Origin: Trichuris trichiura
Taxonomy: Eukaryota; Nematoda; Enoplea; Trichinellida; Trichuridae
Direction: 5' to 3'
Length of the DNA: 64,000 bases
Assembly (NCBI GenBank): GCA_037903355.1
Contig: JBAJFE010000011.1
Span: 1,063,001 to 1,127,000, forward strand
Shown here: piece after piece, positions 33,753 through 48,017 of the stretch
Numbering within the stretch: the stretch's first letter is position 1
Layout: each line of letters begins with the position of its first letter
Made by a program: the position numbers and the translations under genes
The notes under the pieces: model-generated
The model's input: the letters and a program-made list of their open reading frames with translations, nothing else
What the model was told of the DNA's origin: nothing
Databases searched by the model: none

Positions 33753-36652
33753 TCAATCGATCCGGCTGCTGCTGCTACATCCTGCTTCATCTTCACTTTT
33801 TTCTTTTCTTTTCTTCAACGAATCCAAGTATTCCTGCGACGACAAAGCAAGTACATGATTCAGCAAATCTTCTTCAGCTACCCATGAATTCAAATCTACC
33901 GCTAAATAAGCTTATTACATAAACGGGCAAGTCGACAAAAGACATAATACCATCGGGGATACGTATCACAGGATTGGGAGATACATTGGCAGATGAAGAA
34001 TTGGCTTCGTCATTGGACTTCTATAAGAAGGAGAGCTTATTACTACTCGCAGCGGATACGCGAACGAAAAGATAACCTGATTGCTGGCATTTCGCTTCTT
34101 CTCGTCGGCTAACCATTGAAAGTAAGATTCGCAAGCCACCTGCAAGTATACAGAATATACTTTTAACAAGTTACTTGACAATATGGTCGCTTAACCTGTT
34201 GTTGCAATTGGGCGTCAGTTGCTTCCCAATCGGTTGCTTGCAATTTATCCTTGAGCATTGCTTGCTCGATGGCATCCTTTTCGCTGACTAATGTTGCTTC
34301 GCTCATGAGATTACGGTCTGCTAAACCGGGAAAGAATTGGGGTAAACCGAGACCAACTCCAACGGTGGCGTTGTAAGGATCGACGACCGAATTGTAATGA
34401 CTACTGCGATGATAGCTGAGACGAATAGGAGCCGTGCTAGCTGACGAATTCGTGAAGAACGTATTGATGGGTGCTGAAAAATGAAACGCGTCATCCTATA
34501 TTATAACGCGTTTTGACTACCATACTTGTATTGTACTGGTACACCTCAATTGGTCGATTGTACATCTCGGCGATTGCTTGCAATTCGACGTGGTTACCAT
34601 GGGCGGTCTCCTGACTTTTCCTGGCTACATATTCTCCAAAATCCTCCGTAACGAATTGAGAAAAATAGTCGGCATTTTTTATCTAAACCAGCAGACTTTA
34701 TTCCACTTCACGAAGGGCGCCTCAATTTTAGCAAACCATGTAATTGACGCACAGCTTTCGTACCATATTGTGCATATCTTCATCGCCGTATACTTGATCC
34801 GCTAAACATTAAAACATTATTTCTGCATATCAATTGGGCGTACAGCTTAAGCGAAATGCAAATGCTAAGATGGAGTTGGAGATGATAGTGAAAAAACTTG
34901 TCGCCACCGCCGAGGCTACTTTCGCGAGGGTAAAAGCATGACAAATTTTTAAATGCAACGCAATTTTGCATATCGACAAGTCGCAACCGACTTTATACGT
35001 CTTAATTTTTGTTCAACTAAAATCTGTTCATTCAAACTTCCGCGATCACTCGAAAAGAGGAGTGCATTGATAAAAACGATGCGCGAACTTCCAGGCAACG
35101 AAAAAAATGCAAAACAAGGAATTTGAAATTTCGCTGAGGCTACGTCCTATTTCACTGCGAACTGGTAAGATATTGCTACTTTGGGAGCAGTTTTCTAGCT
35201 GTAGAAAGCAATACTGTAAGCAGAATAGGTCAAATTGATGAGAAAGTTCGGCCCATTCAGCTACACAACATCTTGCAAATCATTTGAATTTTTCTATCGT
35301 ACCCATTCATTGCTTTTTCTAGATTTTTCTCGACCGCCGCGAAAGTTTTGCTCGCTGTTAAAACTATTCGACACAAAAGACACATCGTTACAAAATGCGC
35401 ATTGTCGGTAAATGGAAGCAACTCGCTCCAAAATTACAAAAATTTCAAAGCTTTCGCGAAAATTGTTCATTCCGAAAGCTGCGCTCAACGCGAAACGGCT
35501 TACTACCATACACTTGTAAAAGGTAAACCTACGCATCCGTAGCAAAAAGTTACCGTAGTTTCAACAACGCGAATTGTCGTTACGTCTCTGCATGGAAGGA
35601 GTGTTAAAGAAATTTTAAAAAAAAAAGTGTTGCCAAACGTCGGCGTAGTTATTGAAACTTACCAACAGCTCGAAACATACAAGCACCGTCTGCCCGCATT
35701 TTCTTAATAAGAAAACCTTTGGTCGACTTCAATGAATTTTCAAACGCTGCTTCCGTCTAAAGAAATTCAATAATTACGCAGATAAGTTTGCGCAATAAGA
35801 ACAGCACAGCGCGAAATTGTAGCGAACTCACGGGTCGCGTTGCTGGTGGAACTGATCGTCAAAAGGCAGCAATATAATAAGGATCAACGTAACTTCTCCC
35901 GCCCTCAATTATGCTATCGATAATATTAGATGATTGGGAAAGTTTCATTGATTCTGAGATATTTAAATATTAAGCGGTTCCATTGTACAGTCACAATGCA
36001 ACCGCTTTAGAGTCCTGCAGATCACTTTCCTGCAGCTATCGTAAAGTTGTTTTCCTCGAAGAGCGTTAGCGTCTCCGGACGACCTAACATTTTGGTCCTT
36101 TAACAGCTGAACTGCTCACTACTCTGCTGCATAAAAAAATGGATAGGTTTGAAAATTTAATTGTATTACCTCTAAATCCTCAGCGGCTGCAGGTTCATCC
36201 GCAGCAGCCAATTCGTCCTCGCTGTTGTAACCTTCAATCGAAGGAGCACTGGACGTTGAAGGAACTAGGTGACCAGAGCTACGCTGTTTGCAACGCAAAG
36301 TTGAGCGCTCGACGCGACCTCCTGGCGCTGCAGCGTAGCGTTTCCGACCAATGCTTCCAGTGAACATACTTTCCGAATCGGTGGTCGAATCAAAGGGACC
36401 TCTCGACGGAAGACGCCAAGAAGCACCGGTTGAATTAGGTCCGGAAACCATTGCACCATCGGTATCGACTATGAACGACGACGAAGTACGCGACTGCGGT
36501 GGTCCACCCGTACTGCCTTCCGTAGCGACTGCGTGTGCTCCGTGAAAGTCTGCATTCGACGAAGCAATGGAGCCCGTTTGACTTTCCAATGCAGCCGCCG
36601 ACTGTCTGGCTTCCTTACTCGTTGAGCTCTTCTTTTTGGGTAAAATTGTCAT
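33753..36652 (-). CDS. OTUD5: OTU-family deubiquitinase OTUD5 (DUBA)
   Basis: Eight exons join in phase to about 448 residues: 36652-36170, 35756-35663, 34801-34737, 34682-34526, 34473-34196, 34139-34077, 34020-33963 and 33901-33753. The start [10 protein letters not shown] equals the human start MTILPKKK, which fixes the initiator. The GYNSEDE motif, whose Ser is phosphorylated in human OTUD5 for activity, is kept. The OTU core has the catalytic Cys in [12 protein letters not shown], the [11 protein letters not shown] helix, [17 protein letters not shown], and the catalytic His in [14 protein letters not shown]. The C-terminus [20 protein letters not shown] matches the ubiquitin-interacting tail. 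OTUD5 cleaves K48- and K63-linked ubiquitin and acts in signalling and chromatin regulation. The second intron is unusually long for this window (861 bp). The gene is head to head with RalGAP beta. Confidence 0.95.
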
Positions 36653-37409
36653 TTCGATCGCGCAGTAACCGCTGCTCACGCGACGCAACAACCAAGACGA
36701 GCAAACGGACTTAACTACAGTAAAACTTTACGTGATCGACAGGTGCGTTGTTACCGTTCTGCCTTCACTGAACAAAAGGGTTTTCATACCGGCTATCATT
36801 GAATGTCAGTTAAAAGCGTGGTTTCAGTTTAAATTTGATTCGAAGAAAAGTCAATTTTTTAGAAAAAAATAAATTTTCGGCGCACAACCCTTCTAAGGCG
36901 TAGCTGCGTATTTTGAAGTTCACGCAACAACTTTGCTTAAACTATGCGCGAACAAAACATTGGGCACATTGATTAATCGCAGCCTAGCCACGTCGTTTCT
37001 TGCAAAGCGAAAGCGCTCAGCGGCGAATTCGGTGGATGTTTCTTCTTTCGGCTACCTGCGTTCGCGTTTCTTTAATTTATTACGGTACAATTTGAAACTA
37101 GCCCGAATGACCAAGCCTTGAAAGAGTACTCTTTCCTTACACTTTGTACGACACACTTATAAAGTCATCCACCGATTGGCATTTTGCCAAAAAGCGCCTA
37201 CGGTGCATGATCACCTGGACGTGTCGCTTCTAGAAGGTGTATTTCTCTTATTTTACTATGGCCTAGGTGATCTGTTCGCCCATTTCAGTCTTCATTCCGA
37301 GTGTTATAATCTTTATTGTTCTCTTTGAGAAAGACGATGCCGGAATAAGTTGCATAGATAAGCGCTTTCTTACTTGGAACGACATTCGAAGATCGGAAGT
37401 TGTGCACAC
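36653..37409. promoter_or_regulatory. Divergent intergenic region, OTUD5 / RalGAP beta
   Basis: 757 bp separates the two start codons, which point away from each other. It must hold both promoters. A 62-codon frame at 36933 has no recognisable feature. Confidence 0.45.
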
Positions 37410-40400
37410 ATGTTGGAAACTTACAAGGACTGGGCTGAGCTGGACTTGAACCTCTCATCGCATAGCGTGCTGCACAAGTTCAGCAATGCAACAGGTTTGG
37501 TAGTTGCTAATGCCGTTGTGGAAGAATTGGTGCATCAATTGAATACTGGCACCACAGCGCTGACATGCGACGCCGAAGTAAAGTGGTGTATGGAGGTGAG
37601 CTGCCAAATCCAATTGACAAAAGGTACTTCGTGATTGACCTCTCCGTCTAACAGGTACTGTCCTACGCGTTGGCATTACCTTTGAATTCGAATTACACAA
37701 TCATCAGCAACAGCGTGGTCATCTGCTGCGACTGGCTTACTTGCTTAACAGGGAAACCAATTGCCGGCGTGCCAAAGCCGCTTAGTCAACGGTCCCACTT
37801 TTACTCTACAGAAATTTTGAACCAACTCGGTAGTCTTTTCGCGTTCCAATGGGTCCCCGGCATTGGTGAGTCGATTTCTACTTTTTTTACAATTACTTGC
37901 ATGGCGGACTGCAGAAATTGACACTATCAAGCGGCGAGTACGCGAATGCGAGCGGGTGCTGCACCGTATCAAATCCGTTGTGCCCGACACTAAAGCCGAA
38001 CTGCAATCTACCGTACTCCCAGAGATGCTCAAGTTCATGCTCGGCGTTGCACAAAATCTACTGGCGTTTCCATTTGAATTTGGTGAGGTTTTATTCCCCT
38101 TTAATGACGTCATTAAGCTAATTGTACTTTCTGGCGCAGATGCGGAAATCGAAACGCTCTGCGCGCTAGCCATGAGGGTACTTTTGTTCGTTTGGTTGCA
38201 GGCGTGCGTACATCATTATCCCGCGCCCGCCTACTGGAAAACGTTGAGTAGTTTGTGCGTACGTTGGCGGCATCGCGTTCCGGTGGTCGAGAATTGGGCT
38301 CGCGTATGCATCCTGTTGACCAATCGCATTGTTGGGCAGCTTTTTGGAGCCGAATACAGCAAAATGCATCTAGGCAAGTGCATTCATATTCGAACGTCCA
38401 ATATTGGCGGGCTCAAATAAATACTTGTAGATTCTTGCGATCTCGAGCTGCTGTCCGGAAATTGCTCGAACGAGGCTTTCTCGCAAACGTGGTATCGTTT
38501 CCTAATGATCTTTGGTAACCTTGGCCGCTTCCTGAAAACGAAAAATGCCGATGGGGAATACGCGTTTAACGCTCCATCGGTAGTTCAACCATCCGAAAGC
38601 AGCGATCAGTCCTCCACCGAAAGACCTTTTCTAGTTGCGAACCATTGGTCTTATTGTTTCTTTATCGCCATGGTCACTGTTGACTTCATTGTTTCCGGTC
38701 TGATGGGTAAGCTGACAGCATTTTTTCATCGTGGCACTGTTAATTTCTTTCAAGGTTTTGAAGTTGACTGTTTACTTGTCAGAAGAGAACAAGTGCCATC
38801 CATTAAGGAGACGACGCCAAGTTTAACATCGTTGGCTTCTAGCCAAAGTTTGAGCCAATCGACCATTAGTCAAACAAGTTCTTTCCTCAGAGCGGCAATC
38901 AAGTCGGGCCTGCCCGGAGCAGCAAAAACCAAAGAGACAAAGCAACCATCAGCAATGGTAAAACCTTCACAAACGACGACAACGCCGCCGCCTCCTCCTC
39001 CTTCCGGGTTGGCAACGTCGGACATTGTTCAAACGGTCTTGAAAGGTAATATTCAAGAATTCATCTTCCAACACAGCTGGTAGAATTGGTCAGTTGCTTA
39101 GAAATGCTGATTAAACCAACTGTCGAAGGAACTTTTCCTTCCGACAAACCGGCAGTGAACAGTATGCTCAGGTTGTTTGGTTCGTGGTTGTTCGAAGCGT
39201 GCGCAACCGGTGAGATGTCAACAAGTGCGTACGAAGGCACTGTGTACAATAAATTTTGAAAAGTGCGTTGGATTCAGATCGTCAAATGAATTTCCAATCG
39301 ACCACCGTGAAAGGCCAAGAAAAGGAATTGATCGTCGGCACGTTGGAAAGGAGCATTGAAGCGCGCGCCGCACGCGCCGTCGCCATAATCACCCTTTCAA
39401 AGTACCACTTTAATCCTTAACAGTTGCGCCGTATGATCAAAGCGTCCTTCCGCAGAATTTTTTGTCACAAATTGAGCGACGAAGAGTTATTGGTCGAACA
39501 CGTCGGCAGATTTTATTCGGTCATTCGAGAAACCATTGCAGAAGTGAAGCACGCAACTGCCCAGTTGTGATTCTCTTTTGTTCGTTATTTTTTTTTTGTT
39601 TAAGGGTGACCCAATGATTGTCTCCTCACTGTTGGTGTACTCGACGAATCTTTTCCGCGTCAATCTGAGAGGCTGCGAAGCTGTATGGCCTCATTTGCTG
39701 TCCGCCGTGGAAAAACTCTTCTCCGAAACCAATAGGTAACATTTGAATCGATCAATCAATCGATGCCCGAAACGAATAAGGAATTACACGTTTAAGGAAT
39801 CAGCTGATGGCGAAGGAAAGTTGTATGCGACACGCCTGTTTGCGTCTACTATCAGCAAGTGTCACTTTCTCCTTTTGCTTCGGCGACCCGTCCGCTAAAG
39901 GTAAGTAGTAACGTACTTACGTTTAAAAAGTAATCGTGTTTTAAAACATTACCTCAGAAAAATGAAACATTAAGTTTCTATTCACTTTGATGGGTCCAAA
40001 TCAAGCAATAAATCAAGCAATATTTTAAGTCATAATTATTCTGAACTATAAACCTGTTTTGATTACGATGGATAGGTTGTAGAATTGTGTGAGAAAATAT
40101 TGAAGCCAATCTATTCGCTATGATCGATTAGACAGCCGTCTTAAAAATGTAGAAAAAATGCCTACGACATCAATATTTTCCAATGTCTCATCTGGTAGAC
40201 GAAATCATTATTATTATTATTATTATTCCCGCGGCGATAGTTGCTTACCTTTCCACTGAGTCGCGTAATGAACAAAGGAAGCTATGAACCTCGTCACGAA
40301 TCTGCTCACTTAATGTCACTCGCATGCTGAACTATAGAACATCTCCGTAAGCGACAATATAATACTTGATTGGTCGGACTATCAGCTTTCACTGCCAAAC

Positions 40401-41168
40401 TATTGAAGCATCTATTGCCGTATGAAGAAGTAGCGAAAGAGCTGTTGAGGAATGCTCTGCTTGTGACTTTGAGAGAGCTTGCTTAGCGGGATGTCAACCT
40501 CGCAAAGTTTATGCAGACTTTGACATCCAGGCGATTAAGAGCAATTCGGTTACGCGGCTGCGAAGGTGTTTTGAATTTGCAGAAAAGAATGAACTTATTG
40601 GACACGCTTGTCAGTTGCACAGTATTCTGTGCACTATGCTCACCGAGGAGACGGATTCGCAAAATCTTCAACTTTGCGTCAATCTCTTAGCAGCCTATTG
40701 CTTTGGTCTTTTGTTCTGGCGCAAAAGCGGAGGTGAAACACCGCAAGGTCAAGGCGGCCATGAGACTGTAGGAGCAGCTTTGTTCCTACTTGCGGAAGTG
40801 CTCGGCAAAAATAAGTTGTCCGACTTTGCCGTCTGCTTGTCCGTCTACGATTCGCTATCAACTTTGATCGCTATATTTCCGGCCAAAGGGTCCAACGGTA
40901 AAGCAGAGAATATTTGTAGTGGTAACTTTTTGTTAAAATAAATTGAAGAACTTTTTCCATACGAGCAACTGTTGTTCACCGTATGCAAAGTGATACAATG
41001 TCAATTGGCGCTACCGTCGCGTAGCCATTCGCGTGATCTTCATTCAACCATTGTGGCTGCTTTTGGTTTTCTTGAAAATATGCTAATTCGACTTCCCTCT
41101 CTCCTAATCAACAAGGATTGTCTGCAGAGAGTTTGCGAAATAATTGAATTGGGCATATACGGATGCGA

Positions 41169-41207
<39 letters not shown>

Positions 41208-43516
41208 AGAGTCAACTGTTTATTCATTTCGCCATTCAGGGCCATCAATTCAACGTTTCGGAAAAAAAGCCAGCCAGTCAAAGGGTACATGACGCTGCCG
41301 ATCAACTGCTACGCTGCATGTTTAGCCGAGTGGTAAGCATAAAGATATGACACAGTATCCTTATCTTAGTTAAACATTACAGGGTGACTCATTTGAACCG
41401 ATTACATCCATGCAGGATGAAAACTATCTAATCGATTCGATGGCTGACAACAGTGGAAACAGAATGGCGACAGTCAAATTCCTCTACGTTCTGTATAACT
41501 CATTTATTTTGGCAGTTTCGGAGCTTGATGGTCTCAATGGTGGGGCAAAGATTGCCTACCAACTTTACTGTACTTCATTGATGTTTTTCTATATGGGAGC
41601 AGAAGAAACGCGAGAGACCGCCTTGATTATTCGAAGCCCATTGATAATGGCAACGTGCCAACTGTACGAGCTGCTCACGCGCTCCGAAGAAGTAATGGAC
41701 AATAAATGATAAAAAAAAAAGCGTACCTACCTATTTTGCAGGAAGGCAAACCTTTAAGTCGACCTAAAGGGCGTCCACGACCAGAGCTGAGGAGACCTGT
41801 TCCTACGTTCTTTCCGCCGGAAGCTGAAACAGCGCCGAGATGTAAAGCGTAAGTATCTTTTGTTCTTGACGGCCCTCATTGTCCCATAATGCGCGCAGCG
41901 ATCTGAGCATTCCGGAAATGAAGATGGACGATCAAAGAAGCAGAATGCTGTCGTTGATTCGGTCATTCGAACATCGCTACAAGGAGGAGCGGGCCAGACA
42001 GCGATCCGACGCAGATGACAGTGAGACGGTGGACATCACTCCGCAACGGTCAATATCCTGATTAGTCATTTTGTAGTATGTATATTTTTTTTTAGCCGGG
42101 GAACGGGCAGACATCACGCGCGCCTTCTTCTCTACGATTTGGGAGTGACCCAATTCACCGACTGCGAGGTAGCGCCTTGCCACTTCGTGTCGACCATCGT
42201 TGGCTCCTTTTAGCCTCAATTCCAAATTCTTGATAGCGACGCGTCGGAATTCTCCGCAGAATTGGCTGCATTGGACAGATTACCCAGTCGCCACGTCAGC
42301 ACAGTGCATATATTCTACGTTAAAAAAGGCCAATGTTCAACAAGTGCCATTTTAAAGAATTCGGTACATACGCAATGAGTTGCGAATATTATTGCGGCAT
42401 ATTTCCTCGATGTTTCAGGAGAACGTTGACGAGACGGACAAATGTTTTCTTGCCTTTCTAACCAATCTCGGAGAGGGAGTTGCCGTAGGCGATGACGCAC
42501 TTTGGACAGGTCATTGGTCGACTGCCTATCAGACAAACTGTTTTGGTAACGTGCCGCTGAACATTTGCGGAGCGACATTAAAAGGGCTTCCTCCTCCTTC
42601 TTTGCAGAAAGCACACTTGAAGAACCGCTGCAGTCGAGGAAGCGATATGTTTTCGACGGCAAAAATCATCTACTCTATTGGTCATCTCCTTCGGTTGAAA
42701 TGGCTTTTCTTCTTCCATCTACGGCCACCAATCGATATGGTAAGCGTATAGGCCAATTCGGTAGATTTTATTCTTTATAAGAACAGGTTTAGGTGTCGGC
42801 GAAGATCATCCAACACGGCCACCGCGGTTAAAGTCTTCCTCATTTCCTGATACGGATACAGCCGCTCCAAGTTTGACGAAACAGTCTTCAGGAAAAAGAA
42901 CGGAAATGAAGCAACGAAGAGTGTCGGTATATCAAGATTACAAATTTTTAGTCGTATGGGTTGAACGACATGAAGACATTGGCCAAGTACCCATCGGTAG
43001 GTCAATTCAAAAAAAAAAGTTGTCCTCCCAACGCTTCCGTCTTCTCGATGCGTAGACGAGCTTGTTGAATATACGGATACGGGAGAGAAGTCTTCACCGC
43101 CTCCAGTAACTGAAGGACTATATATAGTCTACGTATGTCGCTTGGTCAATGGTTTGTATCGATTGGATTTTCAATGTCCTCACTCCAAGTAGATATGCAT
43201 ATCAATTTTAGCGTATAATAACTCGATGATGCTTGCAGACTTGGCTGTCCGGGACCCATAGTCGATGGGTTGGTTTTGAACCCGGATTTGCTGGCGCCGT
43301 TTGTTCGCCACACTGTACTGAATGCAGCTACGCGACGGAGACTAGAACAAGAAGGGTAAGCGCGACACCATTGGCAGACCATTAGCTAAAATGCCCTCGG
43401 CTAATAGGTATACTTCGCCGGCGCAACGACGCAAGCAGAAAATTGCCGAATTCGGAGCAAAGTTCTCCAAGGACACTTGCTTAACGGATCAGCTATTCAA
43501 ACTACTTACCTTCTAG
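37410..43516 (+). CDS. RALGAPB: Ral GTPase-activating protein subunit beta
   Basis: A gene of about twenty exons. The first are 37410-37595, 37655-37865, 37915-38082, 38140-38373, 38431-38706, 38755-39045 and 39084 onward; the last ends at the TAG at 43516. Landmarks along human RalGAP beta: VVANAVVEELV then DAEVKWCMEV near the start, PAPAYWKTL, FSQTWYRFL, MLRLFGSWLFEA, HSRDLHSTIVAAF, RVHDAADQLLRCMF, DLSIPEM, STVHIFYVKKGQ, LWTGHWSTAYQTNCF, VVWVERHEDI and VRHTVLNAATRRRLE at the end. RalGAP beta is the non-catalytic partner of RalGAP alpha, and the complex switches off RalA/B. The intron after 38373 starts with GC instead of GT. One intron (39046-39083) appears to be only 38 nt. The intron after 41169 opens directly into a GA microsatellite. 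DCP2 starts 227 bp downstream on the same strand. Confidence 0.93.
38374..38430 (+). other. GC-AG intron in RalGAP beta
   Basis: The exon ends CTAG and the intron begins GCAAGT, the classic GC-AG donor context, and ends TTGTAG. Splicing here joins codon phase 1 to ATTCTTGCGATC and restores the conserved frame leading to FSQTWYRFL. No GT donor nearby gives the right phase. Confidence 0.8.
41172..41206 (+). repeat. (GA)17 microsatellite fused to a splice donor
   Basis: The exon ends at GAG (41169) and the intron starts GTGAGAGAG..., so the GA run begins inside the donor consensus and continues for about 35 bp within the RalGAP beta intron. Confidence 0.9.
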
Positions 43517-43743
43517 CCAATTTTCTTCATCTTTCAGTTGGAAAATTTTTAAGAGTAAAATGTCTTGTTACTTCAATTGGTCGACCATTTTGTGTTACGG
43601 TACATTTCCGTTGGCCGAATTGTTTACTTTATCCATTTGGCCGTTGGCACTTGTTTTGCACGTGGAAAAAGACTTTTTTGCTCGTTTAGCGCACAACGTA
43701 TCTCACGTGTTATGGTTCCGTAATTGTTGGCTGTAACTATGTG

Positions 43744-45163
43744 ATGCCACAGATAAGAAGAGAAGTGTTGACTGAATTGTGCAGTCGATTCTTGATGAAC
43801 ATTCCCGACGAAGAGAAGGTGGATCCAGTGCGAGTGTGCTTCCAAATCGAGCAAGCTCATTGGTTCTACGTGGATTTTTTTTGCGGAGGCGAATGCTCTT
43901 GTTCGCTACGCGAATTCATGAGGTAACTGTTACTTGTTCTTCCTTTTCTTCATACGCGCGTCCGTGTTTAGCGCTATTTTCGCTCACTGCCCCTTTCTGA
44001 GGCCTTATGCGCCTCAAGTAACCGATGTGATGGGTAGATGGCGCGCATACAAGTCGGGAGTACCATTGTTTGGCGCCATTTTGGTAAACGAATCGCTCAG
44101 CGAAGTTCTACTTGTCCAAGGTTACTACGCAAAGTCCAGTTGGGGCTTTCCAAAGGGAAAGGTAGAGGAACAAAAAGAAGAAAGGCAAACAGTTTAACGG
44201 CGACAATGTTCCAATCGATTTTAGATCAACGAGAACGAGTCGCCCGAAGAGTGTGCCGTCAGGGAAGTTTTAGAAGAAGTTGGCTACGACATTAGTCACA
44301 AAATTGCCGCGGCACCGTTTGCTATACGTCGACTGGCCGACTCGAATCTTGGACTATTCCTTATAAGGGGCGTCGAAGCGAACTTTCGCTTTTTGCCGCA
44401 AACGAGGAACGAAATTCGACGGATCAAATGGTTTCCTATCGACAGTTTGCCTTGCAACAGAAATGACACGTCGATAGCCGATTTTGGTTTCAATCCGCGC
44501 GGCTTCTTTATGGTCTTTCCATTTGTAAGATTTATCAAAAAGTATACTACCTCAGTGCAACAAGCAATGCTGAATGGAATACAACAAATATGGGCCTCTG
44601 CACGGGTAACCGATGGAAGAAAAAGAAGGAAACGACGTCGAAAATGCTTGACGGCTCGTCCACGGATGGACAATGAGTCATTATTGACTATCAGCGATGA
44701 GGAGTCGATCGAAACGTCGGCACTTTTAAAAGCCGAACAATTGTTGCACCATATTCAACCGCAGAAACTATTCTGCAGTCCAAGGCAAGAAGAAGCAATC
44801 TCGAATTCGGACTCCTCGCCAGAAACAAATACAACGCAGACCAATTCGTCGGTCGAACTGTCGATGGAAGATTATCTCGATACGACACTTGCATTGACGG
44901 AAAAGACAATGGAAAATGAACTTGTAACGGAATGCGCTAATGAAGTTAAGGAAGCTTTACCTCACAGGACAGCACCGAAAATTAGATTAGCAAAAGCTTG
45001 GCAACACGTTAACCTCAACTGGAAATCGGTGTTGGAGAGTCTTCAGTCCGTAACGTTGGAAAGTGCAAACGAAGAACACAGTTCGTCGTCGCCTACCCAC
45101 CAAGCGACAACGCTCGATTTTTTCACTTTAAGTGTACACATGGAGACCAATATGGAATCTTGA
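43744..45163 (+). CDS. DCP2: m7GpppN-mRNA decapping hydrolase DCP2
   Basis: Three exons join in phase to about 435 residues: 43744-43922, 43972-44161 and 44225-45163. The start ATG at 43744 leads straight into the N-terminal regulatory domain ([32 protein letters not shown]), as in human DCP2. The Nudix domain follows: WGFPKGK is the first part of the Nudix box and [17 protein letters not shown] supplies the metal-binding REVLEE core. Box B is [14 protein letters not shown] and FFMVFPFVR. The tail is Ser/Glu rich and disordered, as in other DCP2 proteins, with a [15 protein letters not shown] element. The enzyme removes the cap from mRNA in the cytoplasm. Its activator DCP1 is encoded 11 kb upstream on the same strand. 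A decayed copy of the last ~150 coding bases follows the stop codon. Confidence 0.96.
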
Positions 45164-45214
45164 TCTCCATTTTGCAGTACGAAGATCATTACGCAAACTT
45201 TACCTCATTACTAA

Positions 45215-45375
45215 TGCAACAGAGATCAAACTATCCAAAGCGTGCCAGCATACCCACCTGTATTTAAGAAAATACCGCTGCTGTTGTTGCTACTGTTGTA
45301 CAGCTTTGACACGACCCAACGCAGGACGGTGGCTCGTCGTCGTCTACCGACCAAGCAACAACGCGGAAAAATTCT
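45215..45375 (+). pseudogene. Decayed tandem copy of the DCP2 3' coding end
   Basis: Sequence from about 45220 (ACAGAGATCAAACTATCCAAAGC) aligns with the DCP2 tail from about 44973 (GCACCGAAAATTAGATTAGC). Translated starts are TEIKLSKACQHTHLYL versus [17 protein letters not shown]. The block near 45330 (GGCTCGTCGTCGTCTACCGACCAAGCAACAACGC) aligns with the coding segment near 45080. The copy shifts frame in between. It could be a dead duplication or an alternative last exon. Confidence 0.6.
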
Positions 45376-46345
45376 AACGTAAAGACCACAAGAAGCATCA
45401 TTGCTTTCACTGCTTGTGGCGGCAGTTTTATCCAAGTATGTCGTCGGCACGCTTTTCTTTTCAAAGCTTCTGCGCTGGACGCAGATTCCATAAATGACCA
45501 TCACTTGAAAAATACTTTACAAATGGTTTGGCACGTCTTCCATTAACATCCGCCGATCGTGCAATAACAACAACTACTGTTTGTAAAGTAAAAAAAAACA
45601 ACATCAACTTGTGTGTGTGCACGACGTTAAAAAGTAGCCAAGTTGTTGCAGCAGTCTGCCTCCCGTTTACTGCATTCAGCAAAAGCTGTCTTCATTGGCA
45701 ATCATCACAAATAACAATATCTTTCCGTTGCAAAACTAATACGTTATTATAAACGAGCGGGAACTGCCCAAACGCCGCGAAAAAATGGTGCCATGCACCT
45801 TACGACCTAGTAACGAACGATATTTTCTACAAAGATGGACGAGAGGAGCACACAGGCAAGTGCGCCAACTTTGACTGGCTCGTTGCTGAGACTGAAAGGG
45901 ACGAAGACATAGAGGCGACGCGCTTGAGAAAAGGGTCGCAGTGAAAGTTGAGCATATGAACGGCGGCATACGGTGAAAAGAAAGGGTGGTAAAACAAGTA
46001 AGGTAAGTAGGCAACAAGCAGAGAACGAAAAATTTTCAAAACCCAACACGAATGACAACGAGACTGCTACTTGTCGAGAGAAAGAGAGAGAGAAAGAAGG
46101 AAAAATCGCGCCAACTGACCAGTAGAGAGAGAGAGAGAGAGTATGATTTCATGCCCTAGCGTTTGCACACAAACAAGAGCTCGCGCTGCTACGTTTTCCA
46201 GGCGTAACCTGGCGGGATCAACTTGTTGTCGGTGAACAGTAGTAGCTAGCCGATCATTTCGGAAAAATGGAATACAATCATCACTTACAATATTACAGAT
46301 ACACCAACGGTGCGCGGTCAAGCGCAAGGGCAGTGAAATGAACGC
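45376..46345. other. Intergenic stretch between DCP2 and Ras (3' ends)
   Basis: Convergent 3' flanks. It contains two GA-rich simple repeats (about 46075-46100 and 46124-46141) and overlapping short frames that I regard as chance. Confidence 0.5.

Positions 46346-48017
<1,672 letters not shown>

Noticed and set aside
37745..38173. 142-codon minus-strand frame opposite RalGAP beta
   Set aside because: The plus-strand exons here match RalGAP beta and splice in phase; this is an antisense shadow.
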